64,000 nt of DNA from Hermatobates lingyangjiaoensis (taxonomy: Eukaryota; Arthropoda; Insecta; Hemiptera; Hermatobatidae). The DNA is taken from the NCBI GenBank assembly GCA_026182355.1, contig JAPFBL010000166.1, positions 186,001-250,000 of the forward strand. The letters run 5' to 3'. The notes under the pieces were generated by a model, which searched no databases, had not been told where the DNA came from, and worked only from the letters and a program-made list of their open reading frames with translations. Both the position numbers and the translations under genes were made by a program. Positions 37,772-46,789 of this stretch are shown here, piece by piece; the first letter of the stretch is position 1; every line of letters begins with the position of its first letter.

Positions 37772-37977
37772 GATAATATTAAGTTCAATCCCTGATTATT
37801 TTCAAATTCGTTAGTACTTTTAATTAATAGCAACCCTGAGGACCGTTATAACCTGTATAACCTCCCACTCAATTCATGTAGATATTTCTTATTCTGTTAG
37901 GATGTTAATAATTGTGTTAATAATTTAGATAGTTCTTATTTTTGTATTTGAGTTCTGTTATGAATTGTTATTAGTGC

Positions 37978-38007
37978 CTGAAGATGGTCAGAGCTGACCG
38001 AAACGTC
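37978..38007 (+). ncRNA. Minimal hammerhead ribozyme motif, family A, in a PLE terminal repeat
   Basis: In order: CTGAAGA (37978-37984), a hairpin of GGTCA and TGACC around a short loop, GAA (38000-38002), the self-complementary block ACGT (38003-38006) and C (38007) as the expected cleavage base. Bases after it (GTAT) can pair with the bases before the first box (with G-U pairs). The motif lies between the end of one PLE coding unit and the N-terminus of the next, where PLE pseudo-LTRs sit. Minimal hammerheads of this form are known from PLEs and are thought to act as dimers. Activity here is inferred. Confidence 0.75.
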
Positions 38008-38068
38008 GTATGTAATTTGTATGTAAGGTTAATTTGTTTGTTATAGTTAAAACTTGTTAGTTAATAAA

Positions 38069-38240
38069 ATGGAAGTCAAGAATAAATCTTTTGGTGAATT
38101 ACTTTATTTTTTACCAGAAAGGTGGAAATCCATAGTGAGAAAACTTGAAAAATTAACTCGGAAAAGAACAAAAGTTAAAATTGGCATAATTTTTAATAAA
38201 ACATGTTTGATTGAAGGTCTGCTCCCAAAATACACAAATA
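38069..38240 (+). pseudogene. N-terminal fragment of a Penelope-like element protein (next tandem unit)
   Basis: The frame starts MEVKNKSFGELLYFL and contains WKSIVRKLEKLTRKRTKVK and CLIEGLLPKYTN. A basic helix followed by a short '..GLLPK..' segment is typical of the start of PLE proteins. It is cut by a (TA)n array at 38238. Its position directly after a PLE 3' end and hammerhead motif reproduces the tandem arrangement of PLE copies joined through a terminal repeat. Confidence 0.6.
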
Positions 38241-38248
38241 TATATATA

Positions 38249-38294
<46 letters not shown>
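38238..38294. repeat. (TA)n microsatellite at the downstream PLE breakpoint
   Basis: A run of TA repeats with one ATTA interruption ends the second PLE unit. Confidence 0.95.
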
Positions 38295-38296
<2 letters not shown>

Positions 38297-38699
38297 ATAT
38301 ATTCTTAACAATATCGCGTATATATATAAATGTATTCTTAACAATGATCAAGTATATTCAACACTATTTTGCTTTCTTTATCAAGGTATAGTGTGGCGTC
38401 AAACAGTAAAACACCTTTTTTTGTGTGTTTTTATAGACATCTTCAATATTTCTGGTACATCAAAATAGAAATTAATTACAATTTTTTTATATGCCTTTAA
38501 TTAATTGCTGTATTAATGTAGCCTTAAAGATATTATGAGGTCTTAAAGGTCTTTAACTGTTTGACGTTAGCCAAAACTTTGATAAAGAAGGGAAAAGTGT
38601 TAGTTCACTTGGTAACAATATTTTATTTTAAATTTATATTATGACCAAAACTCAGGATTTTATATAAAATCAAAATGACTAATGTTGTGAATGTACATA

Positions 38700-38702
<3 letters not shown>

Positions 38703-38733
<31 letters not shown>
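38703..38733. repeat. (TA)n microsatellite
   Basis: About 15 TA units directly at the left edge of the family D element. Confidence 0.95.
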
Positions 38734-38736
<3 letters not shown>

Positions 38737-38881
38737 AGTTCAAAATTGAAACAGGCATGATTGGAAGACACGTGCTTGGTCTCCCTTTCTCTTTTCTCCT
38801 GAAGACGGATTGCCCGAAAATTTGAGTTTGTAAGTGTGTTTCTTTACTTTGTGTGCTACCTATCTTCAATTTTGAACTGTT
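38734..38881 (+). mobile_element. Family D copy with 17-bp terminal inverted repeats
   Basis: The ends AACAGTTCAAAATTGAA (38734-38750) and its exact reverse complement (38865-38881) enclose 114 bp. Inside is the family D hammerhead layout: CTC before CTGAAGA (38799-38805), stem CGG/CCC-G, GAA, AATT, T and GAG. This is the clearest D copy. Confidence 0.75.
38796..38826 (+). ncRNA. Minimal hammerhead ribozyme motif, family D
   Basis: CTC-CTGAAGA, a short hairpin, GAA (38816-38818), AATT (38819-38822), T, GAG. The outer CTC/GAG pair and the self-complementary AATT fit the minimal PLE form. The hairpin is short, so activity is less certain than for families C and F. Confidence 0.55.
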
Positions 38882-38954
38882 ATTGTGTCCAGTTTAGATC
38901 GTCTTTCCGTTTATCTAGTGAATATATATATATACTTAAATGTTCTTAAAAAAA

Positions 38955-39070
38955 ATTATCGGGACTTGGTCGGTTCTTCGAGTTTGAATCAAACTCTCGA
39001 CGCCGACGTTTCAGTTTTGTTTTTTTACTCTTTTTGATAGCCAGAAGTACAAAATTCTGAAAAAGAAAAA
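38955..39070 (-). mobile_element. Family B PLE terminal-repeat copy
   Basis: Minus strand: CTGAAACGTCGGCGTCGAGA, then the perfect palindrome GAGTTTGATTCAAACTC, GAAGAACCGACCAAGTCCCG. It differs from the other B copies by GTC-G in place of GTT-G. Confidence 0.7.
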
Positions 39071-39365
39071 CTTAAGTAGAACTGACCTTGTTGGCCAATC
39101 AGAGCACAGATTTAAGTTTCTGTTCTTGCTCCACTTCATTTTTGGTTCTAGGTTCCTGCTTGTTGGAATCAGGAACGTTTCTTGTACCTAAAGATTAATA
39201 AAGGCATTTCTTTCTTTAATGTATAAAACCTCTAAAATATTTAGTTCATTTATATTTTCCTTTTGCTGGGTAGATTGTGACAGCAGAATCTGCTGCAAAT
39301 TTTATGAATATCTGCGTACGAGAAGATTTGCTGGCGATTTATACCAATGTATTATATATTGGATT

Positions 39366-39583
39366 GCAAGATTTCACATAAACACGTGGAATAACAATGA
39401 ATGGTCAAACCACAATATGAAAGGGGAATAAAGACTAAGATCTTTCAACCGTAACAAGCGGTCTTCGTCAGAGTCTAAAACAAAAAGAGTTGGATTTTTG
39501 ACTCTGATGAAGACCTTTTGTTACGTTTGAAAGATCATAGTCTTGTTTCCCATTTCATATTGTGGTTTGATCATTGATATATA
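39366..39583. mobile_element. Family C palindrome
   Basis: Left arm on the minus strand (core 39431-39474) and right arm on the plus strand (core about 39499-39541) are reverse complements around a short loop. The left outer part (TTTCACATAAACACGTGGAA) has lost its partner. The right arm box reads CTGATGA and the palindrome reads AGATCA, so it is diverged. Confidence 0.75.
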
Positions 39584-39662
39584 TTCGATAAAACAATGAA
39601 CACATGAAATATTTGTTTTTTAAATTTAGGCATATACGAAAAAGATGGACCTAGTGATTTTG

Positions 39663-39905
39663 ATGAGGTGCTGAGCGTTTTATTCACGCAAGAGGAAAAA
39701 TGTGAGTCCTTCCTCCCTCGGAGAAAACGATAAGCTGTGGAGATTGAGCCTGTACCATTTCAAGTATCTGTAGCTGTTTAAAGATACTTATTCTAAATAT
39801 ATTTGAGTTAGGAAAAATTTATGCTCCCAGTGTAGAATGAGTATCACAAAGGGTCAATTTTTTGCTTATATGTTGCCTCTACTACTAGGGCCACTGTTAC
39901 CAAAC
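39663..39905 (+). mobile_element. Diverged SINE copy
   Basis: TCCCTCGGAGAAAACGATAA, GAGCCTGTACC, TTCTAAATATATTTGAGTTA and TCACAAAGGGTCAAT follow the SINE body in order. The head is missing or unrecognisable. Confidence 0.65.
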
Positions 39906-40139
39906 CGAATCTACTAACCCTCACTGGTCTAGATCGTCGAAATCAGAAGTTAAAAGATGGGTTAATGGGAAGTCAGTATGCGTTGAAAGGGATTGGGAAA
40001 TATATATGTGTACTAGCAAATGTACCCGTCTTTGACGGAATCAAAAATTCTATTATACTTGGTATTCCAACATATCAATTATAGTATTATACTAATACTA
40101 TAATTAGAAATTATAGAATAGTAGAAAACACCATTATTA

Positions 40140-41410
40140 GTACAGTGTTAAACAAATGCCTCTGTATACACTACATTAGCTGTCTGTCCTTCAGGTTCAT
40201 GGAAGAACAATCAGTTGAAACCTCTGACTATTGAGCAAGTAAACTACAGTTGACCATGTGAGAAAAACTTGGTTTCGCTAACTTGAATTCCTGCGTTAGA
40301 TAAAGTCTCCCTTTGCGACTTAGTTAACGTCATTGAGAAATAGACTCTGAGGGGACCTTGCAATCATTTGAATGGAAACAGACAGTGGTTCGGAAGACTC
40401 CCCAATACCACATCCAGTCATTATGTCCGCCTCTATGGCATATCTGTGTAGAGCACGAACTCAGAGTCGTGTCCCGTTGCACAGTTTTTGGGTCACTCAT
40501 GTTTCGTAACATGAAATTTGTTACTGCTATAAATTGCAGCATCATTGGTGCTCCTACTTTAAGTTTTTACTCATGAGCAGGCAGTCCAGGAGAAATAAAT
40601 TCAGAGTCAAGAAATTCAATTAGATAATGAACTGCTTCTTCATCACTAATCCAATCTCTTTACTGACTTGTAAGTTCTTTCCTCGGCTTCATATAGCGTA
40701 AGAACTTGTTTGTTGATTTCTCATGCCTGTTCATATTAATGGCTGAGAATTGCTCGTTTACAAAACATTTATTCTCAATAGATAGTACATCCTTAACTCT
40801 GTGAAACACCATTTCAATGATGTCAAATACGCAATATATTCATGTGCTCAATTGAAATTAAAATCAACTAACAATACCTACTTGCCACACCTGTGTATTT
40901 TCAAAACAAACTTGTCTGTGAAGTTAGGAAAATACAGCTAAAAGCCCCATAACTTCGCTTCTGTACTGAATTAATAATCTATTTAGAGCCCATATTTTAA
41001 GTTAGGCACACACAAATCCAGTGTCAATGTTTCAGCTCGCTATGTCTTATGGTGGATGAGTTTACTTGTGACAAACATTTTTGCGTTAAACGTCCATAAC
41101 TTCACTTCTACGTTGAATTTCCAATCAATTCATAGCCTATATTTTAAGTTAGACCTACACAAATCTACTGTAAAAGTTTCAGCTTTATATGTCTTATGGT
41201 AGCTGAGTTTACCTGTGACAAAGTTTTGCGGACAAACCGACAAACTGACAAACCGACAAACCGACAGAAATTTTTCCAAGGGTGGATTCGGTTTCTCCAA
41301 TGTATGAAACGTAAAGAAAACTTGAAATGAGTCAGTTCTAAGCAATGTACAGACAAAATCATTATTTTATTTATAAAGATATATGTTTCCAAATATATGA
41401 ATGACACTAC
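40140..41410 (-). mobile_element. Helitron remnant, second copy (longer helicase end)
   Basis: On the minus strand, pieces read IEFLDSEFISPGLPAHE, KLKVGAPMML, then FSMTLTKSQRETLSNAGIQV and FSHGQL, ending HEPEGQTANVVYTEAF. These are the last conserved helicase motifs of Helitrons (AMTINKSQGQTL, FSHGQLYVA.SR). Several stops make it inactive. Upstream on the same strand are 146-bp tandem units (41214 and 41068 start points) and a run of CGACAAAC-type 9-mers (41224-41264). Confidence 0.8.
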
Positions 41411-42349
41411 ACGAGACTTTATAAAACTAAATAACTTTTAAACAACAGTTCATTATGAGGAGAAGATAAAAAAAAAATCAAAAAAGATAAAGAAGAAAAC
41501 AAATAAAGTGATGTATTTATGGTGTGGTATTCCAAAACCGATTGCTTGACTAATGTATACATGGAATACTGATCTATGTGTTTTGTTATGTATATGTATA
41601 TGTCCTATGCAATTTTTACCTCTACTTGTATATTTACTTTTCTTTTAAAAATATGACACCACCTTAAATTTTTTTATATACACATTGTAAAGAATTGTAA
41701 CTTAAATTTTTTGTTGGGTTAAACTGTATTTGTACAACTAAGTAATTTTTTTACAGGTCTCGTTAAATATTTATAATGCCTTTTTAATAAATTTATCTAA
41801 TAGCTTACTTTTGCCAAGCTTTCATTTGAATTCACAATTACAATAATCCAGGTACTATTTTTTTTAATTGGCTTCTAAGAACTTAAAAGTTTGATCCATA
41901 ATTGGCTTGTAGGTAAAACTTCAGTCTTTATGAATTTACCTACGTAGAAGACAATTTTAAAGTATAGTAAAGAGTAGGTTTGATATTGAAATATTAAGTT
42001 TAAATTTGTGAATGTTATACTTCTCCCTTTATCATGCTTATTCTTTTTATTTTTCTTTTTAAATTTCGCTAAACTCAAAATTAATTCCAAGTCAACCGAG
42101 GCAATGTAACACATTTACGTTTTTCAAGAGAGCTTTTTTTATGGTCCAATTTAAATTTTTCACGCTTGAATCAATTTCAGTTTTAAAACAACTCATTAAG
42201 ATTCTCTTGGGGAGTGTTGAAGAGAAAAAATAGTAGACGCTGACTTCCAAATGATGGACCTCTAACTTGATGCTAATTAAATCAGAGACCCTATTAAGTT
42301 CAGTCACGGACGACCCCAGTGGCCGATTTACCAAGTTGTACAGTTCAAT

Positions 42350-42470
42350 ACTCCTCTCTCTCACTCTCTCTCACTCTCACTCACTCAAAACTCTCTCTTC
42401 CTTTCCTGCACACCATTCCTCTCTCTCTCCCTCTCTCTCTCTGTTTCTCTCCTTTCTGTTGAGCTTTGCT
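42350..42470. repeat. (TC)n-rich microsatellite
   Basis: CTCTCT units with interruptions. Serine/leucine-rich translations across it are not protein. Confidence 0.9.
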
Positions 42471-43019
42471 TTCTTGAGTTCCAATACCTTGAAAATTAAA
42501 CCTTACTAAAATCATGTCAAAGCTTTAATAAGGTTCAATTAATGACGTCGTTTATGCAATCTTGATGTCAAACTGACACAGCAAGTGCTAAAATCAAACA
42601 ATCAATTTCAAGGTTAAGTTGAGACATTCAAGCATCTTATTAGCCATTTACAACATTAATTAAGAACATTACCGTCAAATCACCAACTAAATACAATTCA
42701 AACTCAAACAACCTTCAACAAGAATATTTCAAACAGCTCAATTTACAAAAAAAAAAAAAAAAATACAAGTCCTAAACAGGGCTCGGGAGACAAAAGTTGC
42801 TGTTCGAATAAAACGAATATACAAAGCAAAAATAGTAAAATTATAATCTGAAGAAGTTTTCAACTCTCTTGACAGTTATGTTTTTCATGATAAGGTAATT
42901 GATAAAATACTTCAACATAATTCTTCTAATTAACCAATATTTATTCGCTTTTTCACTTTTTTGTTGCATCCGTATGATCTATCATAGAACTTCAGTCAAA
43001 AGCCACCCTAAACCCTCCA

Positions 43020-43545
43020 TTACCGTTGCGTATTATTGGAGATGAACAAAGCCGAGGCATATTCGTCCATGTAAATAATGACCATTATCATATAAATTCG
43101 GCAACAACTAAAATAATTACATATGAAAGATCAATAGTGTTAAGAAATATTATTAAAACTTTTTTAAATTTTATAGATCAAATATTATAAATATCAGTAC
43201 CGGTTTATTCGAGTTAGACTCAGTGTTAACCAGAGCAATTGCTTTTTCTACAATGGTTGATAGCTATCAAATATCACCTTACTTATTTCTTCCTGAACAA
43301 GCTGACTTCTTTCTACCCTCACTACCTTCCTCAACCTTCGTTTCTTTCCTTTGCATTTTACACCCTTTAAAATACATCTCTTCCATCCCTCCCTCCTTAC
43401 TATCACACCAATTGTTTTTAATAGCTTGTTTTAATATGACTGAGACTCCGACGAGGACCATCTGTTTCGGTTGAAAGACTTAGTCATATTTTTGAATTTC
43501 TGACTGTGATATAGAAAGTTCATTTTTATTTCACGTGTTTACTAT
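43020..43545 (+). mobile_element. PLE 3' end with coding remnant, family C
   Basis: The coding part reads IFVHVNNDHYHINSATTKII, then TYERSIVLRNIIKTF and, in another frame, GLFELDSVLTRAIAF. This parallels 29338-29565 residue by residue but with frameshifts. A pyrimidine-rich 3' region and a degenerate ribozyme block (CTCCGACGAGGACCATC, GGTTGAAAGACTTAGTC) follow, then TTTATTTCACGTGTTTA. Confidence 0.7.
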
Positions 43546-44387
43546 GAATTCTTCTTCTATGGATATACTATTGCAAAACTGCTTTATTAATCCTCGTGAT
43601 TTGTATATGTTAATTTAAGTAAACACTGAGAATCATTAGGTAATTTATATTGATTACATGACAAAAGGGTAATAATAATTTTGTGGTAAATGAATAAATA
43701 TATGTATATATTAAAACTAAATAAATGTACTCGTGCTTGCTAGTTTTGTTCAAATTTATACAGCTGACGTTTAAAAACGGCATTGATCCTATGTTCGTAA
43801 GGCTGAGGTGAGTATTTTGGTACATTGTGACATTGCTTTTAAATAATACAATGGAAATGCCTTAGGAGTAATGAACAATGTTACCCTTTATTCATTCAAG
43901 GCTAGCGGAAATATTCCTTGTTTGGAGCCCATGAAAGGCATATCATGAATAAATAACGAGATATATTGTTCAAGTGGATTCATTGAAAGCACCACAAAAC
44001 ATTTTTGTTTTTTGTGGGCTCTATGTATAGGTACAGACCAAACCTTAAAACAATCCTGTGATTGGTTTAATTTTCGTGATTTTTTTTATGAAAACAAAAA
44101 ATCAAAAGTTAATTGAGTAATTCATGTATAAATTAAATATTTTCTTATATAAGCCTTATATGTTAATTCTGCCTTCATTTTATAATTAATGCTGAAGAAA
44201 GTTGTATTATTTCAATATAAAACTCTTACGAAACTGTCAACTGCATCTTTGTTATGAGTATAAGTTAACCTCAAGTTACGATATAACTGTAAAACTGATA
44301 TACACGTGAATATGTAATAAGTTCATCATCTATCATATCATTTACTACTCTGTTACCTAAATATCCCATCTGATTGTGCGAGTGTAT

Positions 44388-44625
44388 TAGGTTAGGTATG
44401 GTTGCAGCTACCTCCTCACGAGAAGACACATATAGGTGAAAGATTGGGCCTTTGTGACACCATTTCGGGAACATTTTGGGAGTCTTAAATTTTTCCTTAC
44501 ACAAGTAAATTTAAGAAGGGACTTTTAAAGAGTACCTGATATCGTACAGGCTTGATATCGCAACGGTTTAACGTCCTATACGAGGAACGACATGTTCTCA
44601 GTGTCGTTCCAAGTGAACAGTGAAC
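44388..44625 (-). mobile_element. Diverged SINE copy
   Basis: Plus-strand TTAGGTTAGGTATGGTTGC, GGCCTTTGTGACACC, GAGTACCTGATATCGTACAG and ACGAGGAACGACATG correspond to the SINE tail and body in reverse. The head is not recognisable. Confidence 0.7.
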
Positions 44626-44723
44626 AGAACAAGCGATTGACTGTCCTAAGGTGCACCTTATGTCAGAATAATATCATGCGGCATTAGATAGAGATTCTAC
44701 AAAAGACTCTATAGGATTGGGGT

Positions 44724-44818
44724 TTAAACAACTTTATCCTAAATAAAACAGTGAAGTGAGATCTAGAATAAGCTATGTTTTGAAGAGTAAAGTGTTGAAC
44801 AAAAAGTCTTTTTCTCAT
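44724..44818 (+). repeat. 95-bp near-identical direct repeat, copy 1
   Basis: Starts TTAAACAACTTTATCCTAAA and ends AGTCTTTTTCTCAT. It matches 46691-46784 with a single-base length difference. No family is recognised. The flanks differ. Confidence 0.85.
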
Positions 44819-45107
44819 GTTGGAGTGTGTCCAAAAAGTTTGAGTTATGAAAGGAAAAGAGTGAGAAAATAGTGTTTCTTTGAATAATGTTACTGATATC
44901 CAGCATGGCACTAAGGTTAGCGTCATGTTTCGCAAATGTTAGTAGAGTGCAGGAGCTAGCTTGCTAGGCTTCGTGACTGGTCCAAAGTCCTGGTGAGGGC
45001 CTTAGGTAGCCGTCATCGTTTATTCCGTAGACTTTTTTGATAGTTTTTTTAAAACATTTTTAGTATAAGAAAATTAAAAAAAATCAAATTTTATCAGTGA
45101 ACTATTT

Positions 45108-45280
45108 ATATATATATATACAACTAAAAGAAACGGTCCAGCGGACTTTTTTACAATAAAATAAAAAACGAAGGAAACACACAGAAAGACACAGACATAA
45201 CTCACATCGATATTTCGACAATCGTCGTCATCAGGAGGTGCGAAGAGCGAAGAGCGAAGAGTCCCGCTCATGAGCTCATA
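45108..45280 (-). mobile_element. Family E PLE terminal repeat, left arm
   Basis: Minus strand: CACCTCCTGATGACGACGAT, TGTCGAAATATCGATGTGAG, then TTATGTCTGTGTCTTTCTGT. The right arm at 45620-45740 repeats this in the opposite orientation over about 115 bp with about one mismatch. It ends at a short (TA)n near 45110. Three copies of GCGAAGA lie next to the box. Confidence 0.75.
45212..45234 (-). ncRNA. Minimal hammerhead motif, family E (left arm)
   Basis: CTGATGA, hairpin GAC/GTC, GAA, ATAT, C, then GATGTG, which pairs with CACCTC before the box at five of six positions. ATAT is the self-complementary block in this family. Confidence 0.55.
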
Positions 45281-45346
45281 CTCATGAGTATGAGGCATAC
45301 ATATGCTTACTTGATGCTCGCTCTTCCCCCGGACTCAACCTCAACC

Positions 45347-45480
45347 GATAATTTATTTATGATTTATTTATTTATTTATTATTTTTTATTTATTATTTTT
45401 TATTTATTTATTTATTATTTTTTATTTTACTTTTTATTTATTATTTTTATTTATTTTAATTTGATTTATCTACTTTTTTA
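45347..45480. repeat. (TTTA)n/(TTTATT)n low-complexity stretch
   Basis: Nearly pure T and A in TTTAT-type units between the two family E arms. Translations from it are not protein. Confidence 0.9.
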
Positions 45481-45619
45481 TAATTTTTTATAGTTATAAT
45501 TTTTACTCGTTCCTTTTACGTCTTAATTTGGCTCTTCATTTCCTTCCCTCCCTTCTCCCGCTTGGTGGTAAGTGGTGGGGTACTGGCTGCGGTTTCCGAG
45601 TTCAGTACCGCCCTGTCTT

Positions 45620-45736
45620 CCTGCGGGACTCTTCGCTCGTCGCTCTTCGCACCTCCTGATGACGACGATTGTCGAAATATCGATGTGAGTTATGTCTGTG
45701 TCTTTCTGTGTGTTTCCTTCGTTTTTTATTTTATTG

Positions 45737-45740
<4 letters not shown>
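45620..45740 (+). mobile_element. Family E PLE terminal repeat, right arm
   Basis: Reverse complement of 45162-45276. It holds the same hammerhead layout in plus orientation (CTGATGA 45656-45662, GAAATAT from 45674) and runs into (TA)n at 45736. Confidence 0.75.
45656..45678 (+). ncRNA. Minimal hammerhead motif, family E (right arm)
   Basis: Same boxes as the left arm, on the plus strand: CTGATGA, GAC/GTC hairpin, GAA, ATAT, then C. Confidence 0.55.

Positions 45741-45776
<36 letters not shown>
45736..45776. repeat. (TA)n microsatellite
   Basis: About 20 TA units between the family E right arm and the inverted family F fragment. Confidence 0.95.
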
Positions 45777-45780
<4 letters not shown>

Positions 45781-45870
45781 AAAAGTTGGAAGCAGTCCTT
45801 CATTAAAACATATATTGTTAAATAACGCTCCATATTTGACTTGTATCTGTTTCTTACACAATACGAGCAC
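45775..45870 (-). pseudogene. PLE N-terminal fragment, family F, minus strand
   Basis: Read on the minus strand this gives LCKKQIQVKYGALFNN and CFNEGLLPTFTN, then a (TA)n array. The same residues recur on the plus strand at 46188-46272, so this is an inverted second copy of the start of the family F element. It abuts a plus-strand C-terminal fragment of the same kind of element within a few bases of 45864. Confidence 0.65.
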
Positions 45871-46045
45871 TTCTAAATTACAAATATTAGAAGCATTAAT
45901 AATTCAAGAAAAGCAGCCAGCCATAAATATCCAACTTAATAATTCTTGTCGAATTTTAAAATTAATTTCTAACAGGCCAAACCAGATTAGCCAGGCAGTA
46001 AGTGAGGCCAACCACCCTGCCTTAATCCCCCATAATGCCCCGTGA
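45864..46045 (+). pseudogene. PLE C-terminal fragment, family F
   Basis: The frame reads SKLQILEALIIQEKQPAIN and NNSCRILKLISN, ending at TGA 46043-46045. It aligns by eye with the end of the GIY-YIG region in the PLE at 37671-37755 (LHILEALCIREKKPNLN, SRILKL). Only about 60 codons remain. A hammerhead motif follows 75 bases later. Confidence 0.7.
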
Positions 46046-46115
46046 CCCAGGTTGATGTCCTAGTAATCCACCTCTATATATATAAACTAACAATCCTACT
46101 ATTATTCTCATTATT

Positions 46116-46152
46116 GTCCTGATGATGAATGTGGTACATTCGAAACATGTCG
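46116..46152 (+). ncRNA. Minimal hammerhead ribozyme motif, family F
   Basis: CTGATGA (46119-46125), a perfect six-base-pair hairpin GAATGT/ACATTC around GGT, then GAA, the six-base palindrome ACATGT and C. The following GAC pairs with GTC just before the first box. This is one of the cleanest examples in the window. It sits between a PLE C-terminal fragment and a PLE N-terminal fragment. Confidence 0.75.
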
Positions 46153-46187
46153 ACTAGCAATATTGGTGATAAGCTTTATAGTTTTAA

Positions 46188-46266
46188 TAAAGAGACGAGG
46201 AAGGAATTCCAGAAAGTGGAGAAATTGTGTAAGAAACAGATACAAGCCAAATATGGGGCATTATTT

Positions 46267-46272
<6 letters not shown>
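46188..46272 (+). pseudogene. PLE N-terminal fragment, family F, plus strand
   Basis: The frame reads FNKETRKEFQKVEKLCKKQI and QAKYGALFNN and is cut by (TA)n at 46271. It matches the inverted copy at 45775-45870. Confidence 0.6.

Positions 46273-46309
<37 letters not shown>
46271..46309. repeat. (TA)n microsatellite
   Basis: About 19 TA units joining the family F fragment to a family C palindrome. Confidence 0.95.
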
Positions 46310-46311
<2 letters not shown>

Positions 46312-46493
46312 GATCAAACCACAATAAGAAAATGGGAAAACAAGACTAAGATCTTTCAACCGAAACAAGCGGTCTTCGTCAGAGTCAAAACCCAACTGAC
46401 TCTGGGGTTACGGTTGAAAGATTTTAGTCTTGTTTTCCTATTTTCTTATTGTGGTTTGATCATTGATTGTTATTTCACGTGTTTATGTGAAAT

Positions 46494-46496
<3 letters not shown>
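46310..46496. mobile_element. Family C palindrome between (TA)n arrays
   Basis: The left arm on the minus strand holds a full family C core (about 46344-46386: GACTCTGACGAAGACCGC, GGTTGAAAGATCTTAGTC). The right arm has lost the first part of its core but keeps GGTTACGGTTGAAAGATT and the rest to TTTCACGTGTTTATGTGAAA. A (TA)n array follows at 46497-46529. Confidence 0.8.

Positions 46497-46529
<33 letters not shown>
46497..46529. repeat. (TA)n microsatellite
   Basis: About 16 TA units on the right of the family C palindrome. Confidence 0.95.
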
Positions 46530-46533
<4 letters not shown>

Positions 46534-46690
46534 TGGTTTCATAAAGCTATAATGACAAAGTGAAAATGTAAGTGTAGGTTACACTTTCAACATATAATGA
46601 CTTTTTTAAACTTAGTTTAAGAAAATTTAAGCATTCGTTTTTAGGCATTCACATTAGGGGAAATATAGACATATTTTTCAGTGTTTACTC

Positions 46691-46784
46691 TTAAACAACT
46701 TTATCCTAAATAAAACAGTGAAGTGAGATCTAGAATAAGCTATGTTTTGAAGAGTAAAGTGTTGAACAAAAAGTCTTTTCTCAT
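46691..46784 (+). repeat. 95-bp near-identical direct repeat, copy 2
   Basis: Second copy of 44724-44818, about 2 kb downstream in the same orientation. It looks like a recent segmental copy or a short mobile unit. Confidence 0.85.
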
Positions 46785-46789
46785 TAAAA

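Noticed and set aside
42267..42509. Serine/leucine-rich frame
   Set aside because: Translation of a (TC)n microsatellite.
45284..45493. F/Y/L-rich frame
   Set aside because: Translation of (TTTA)n low-complexity DNA.
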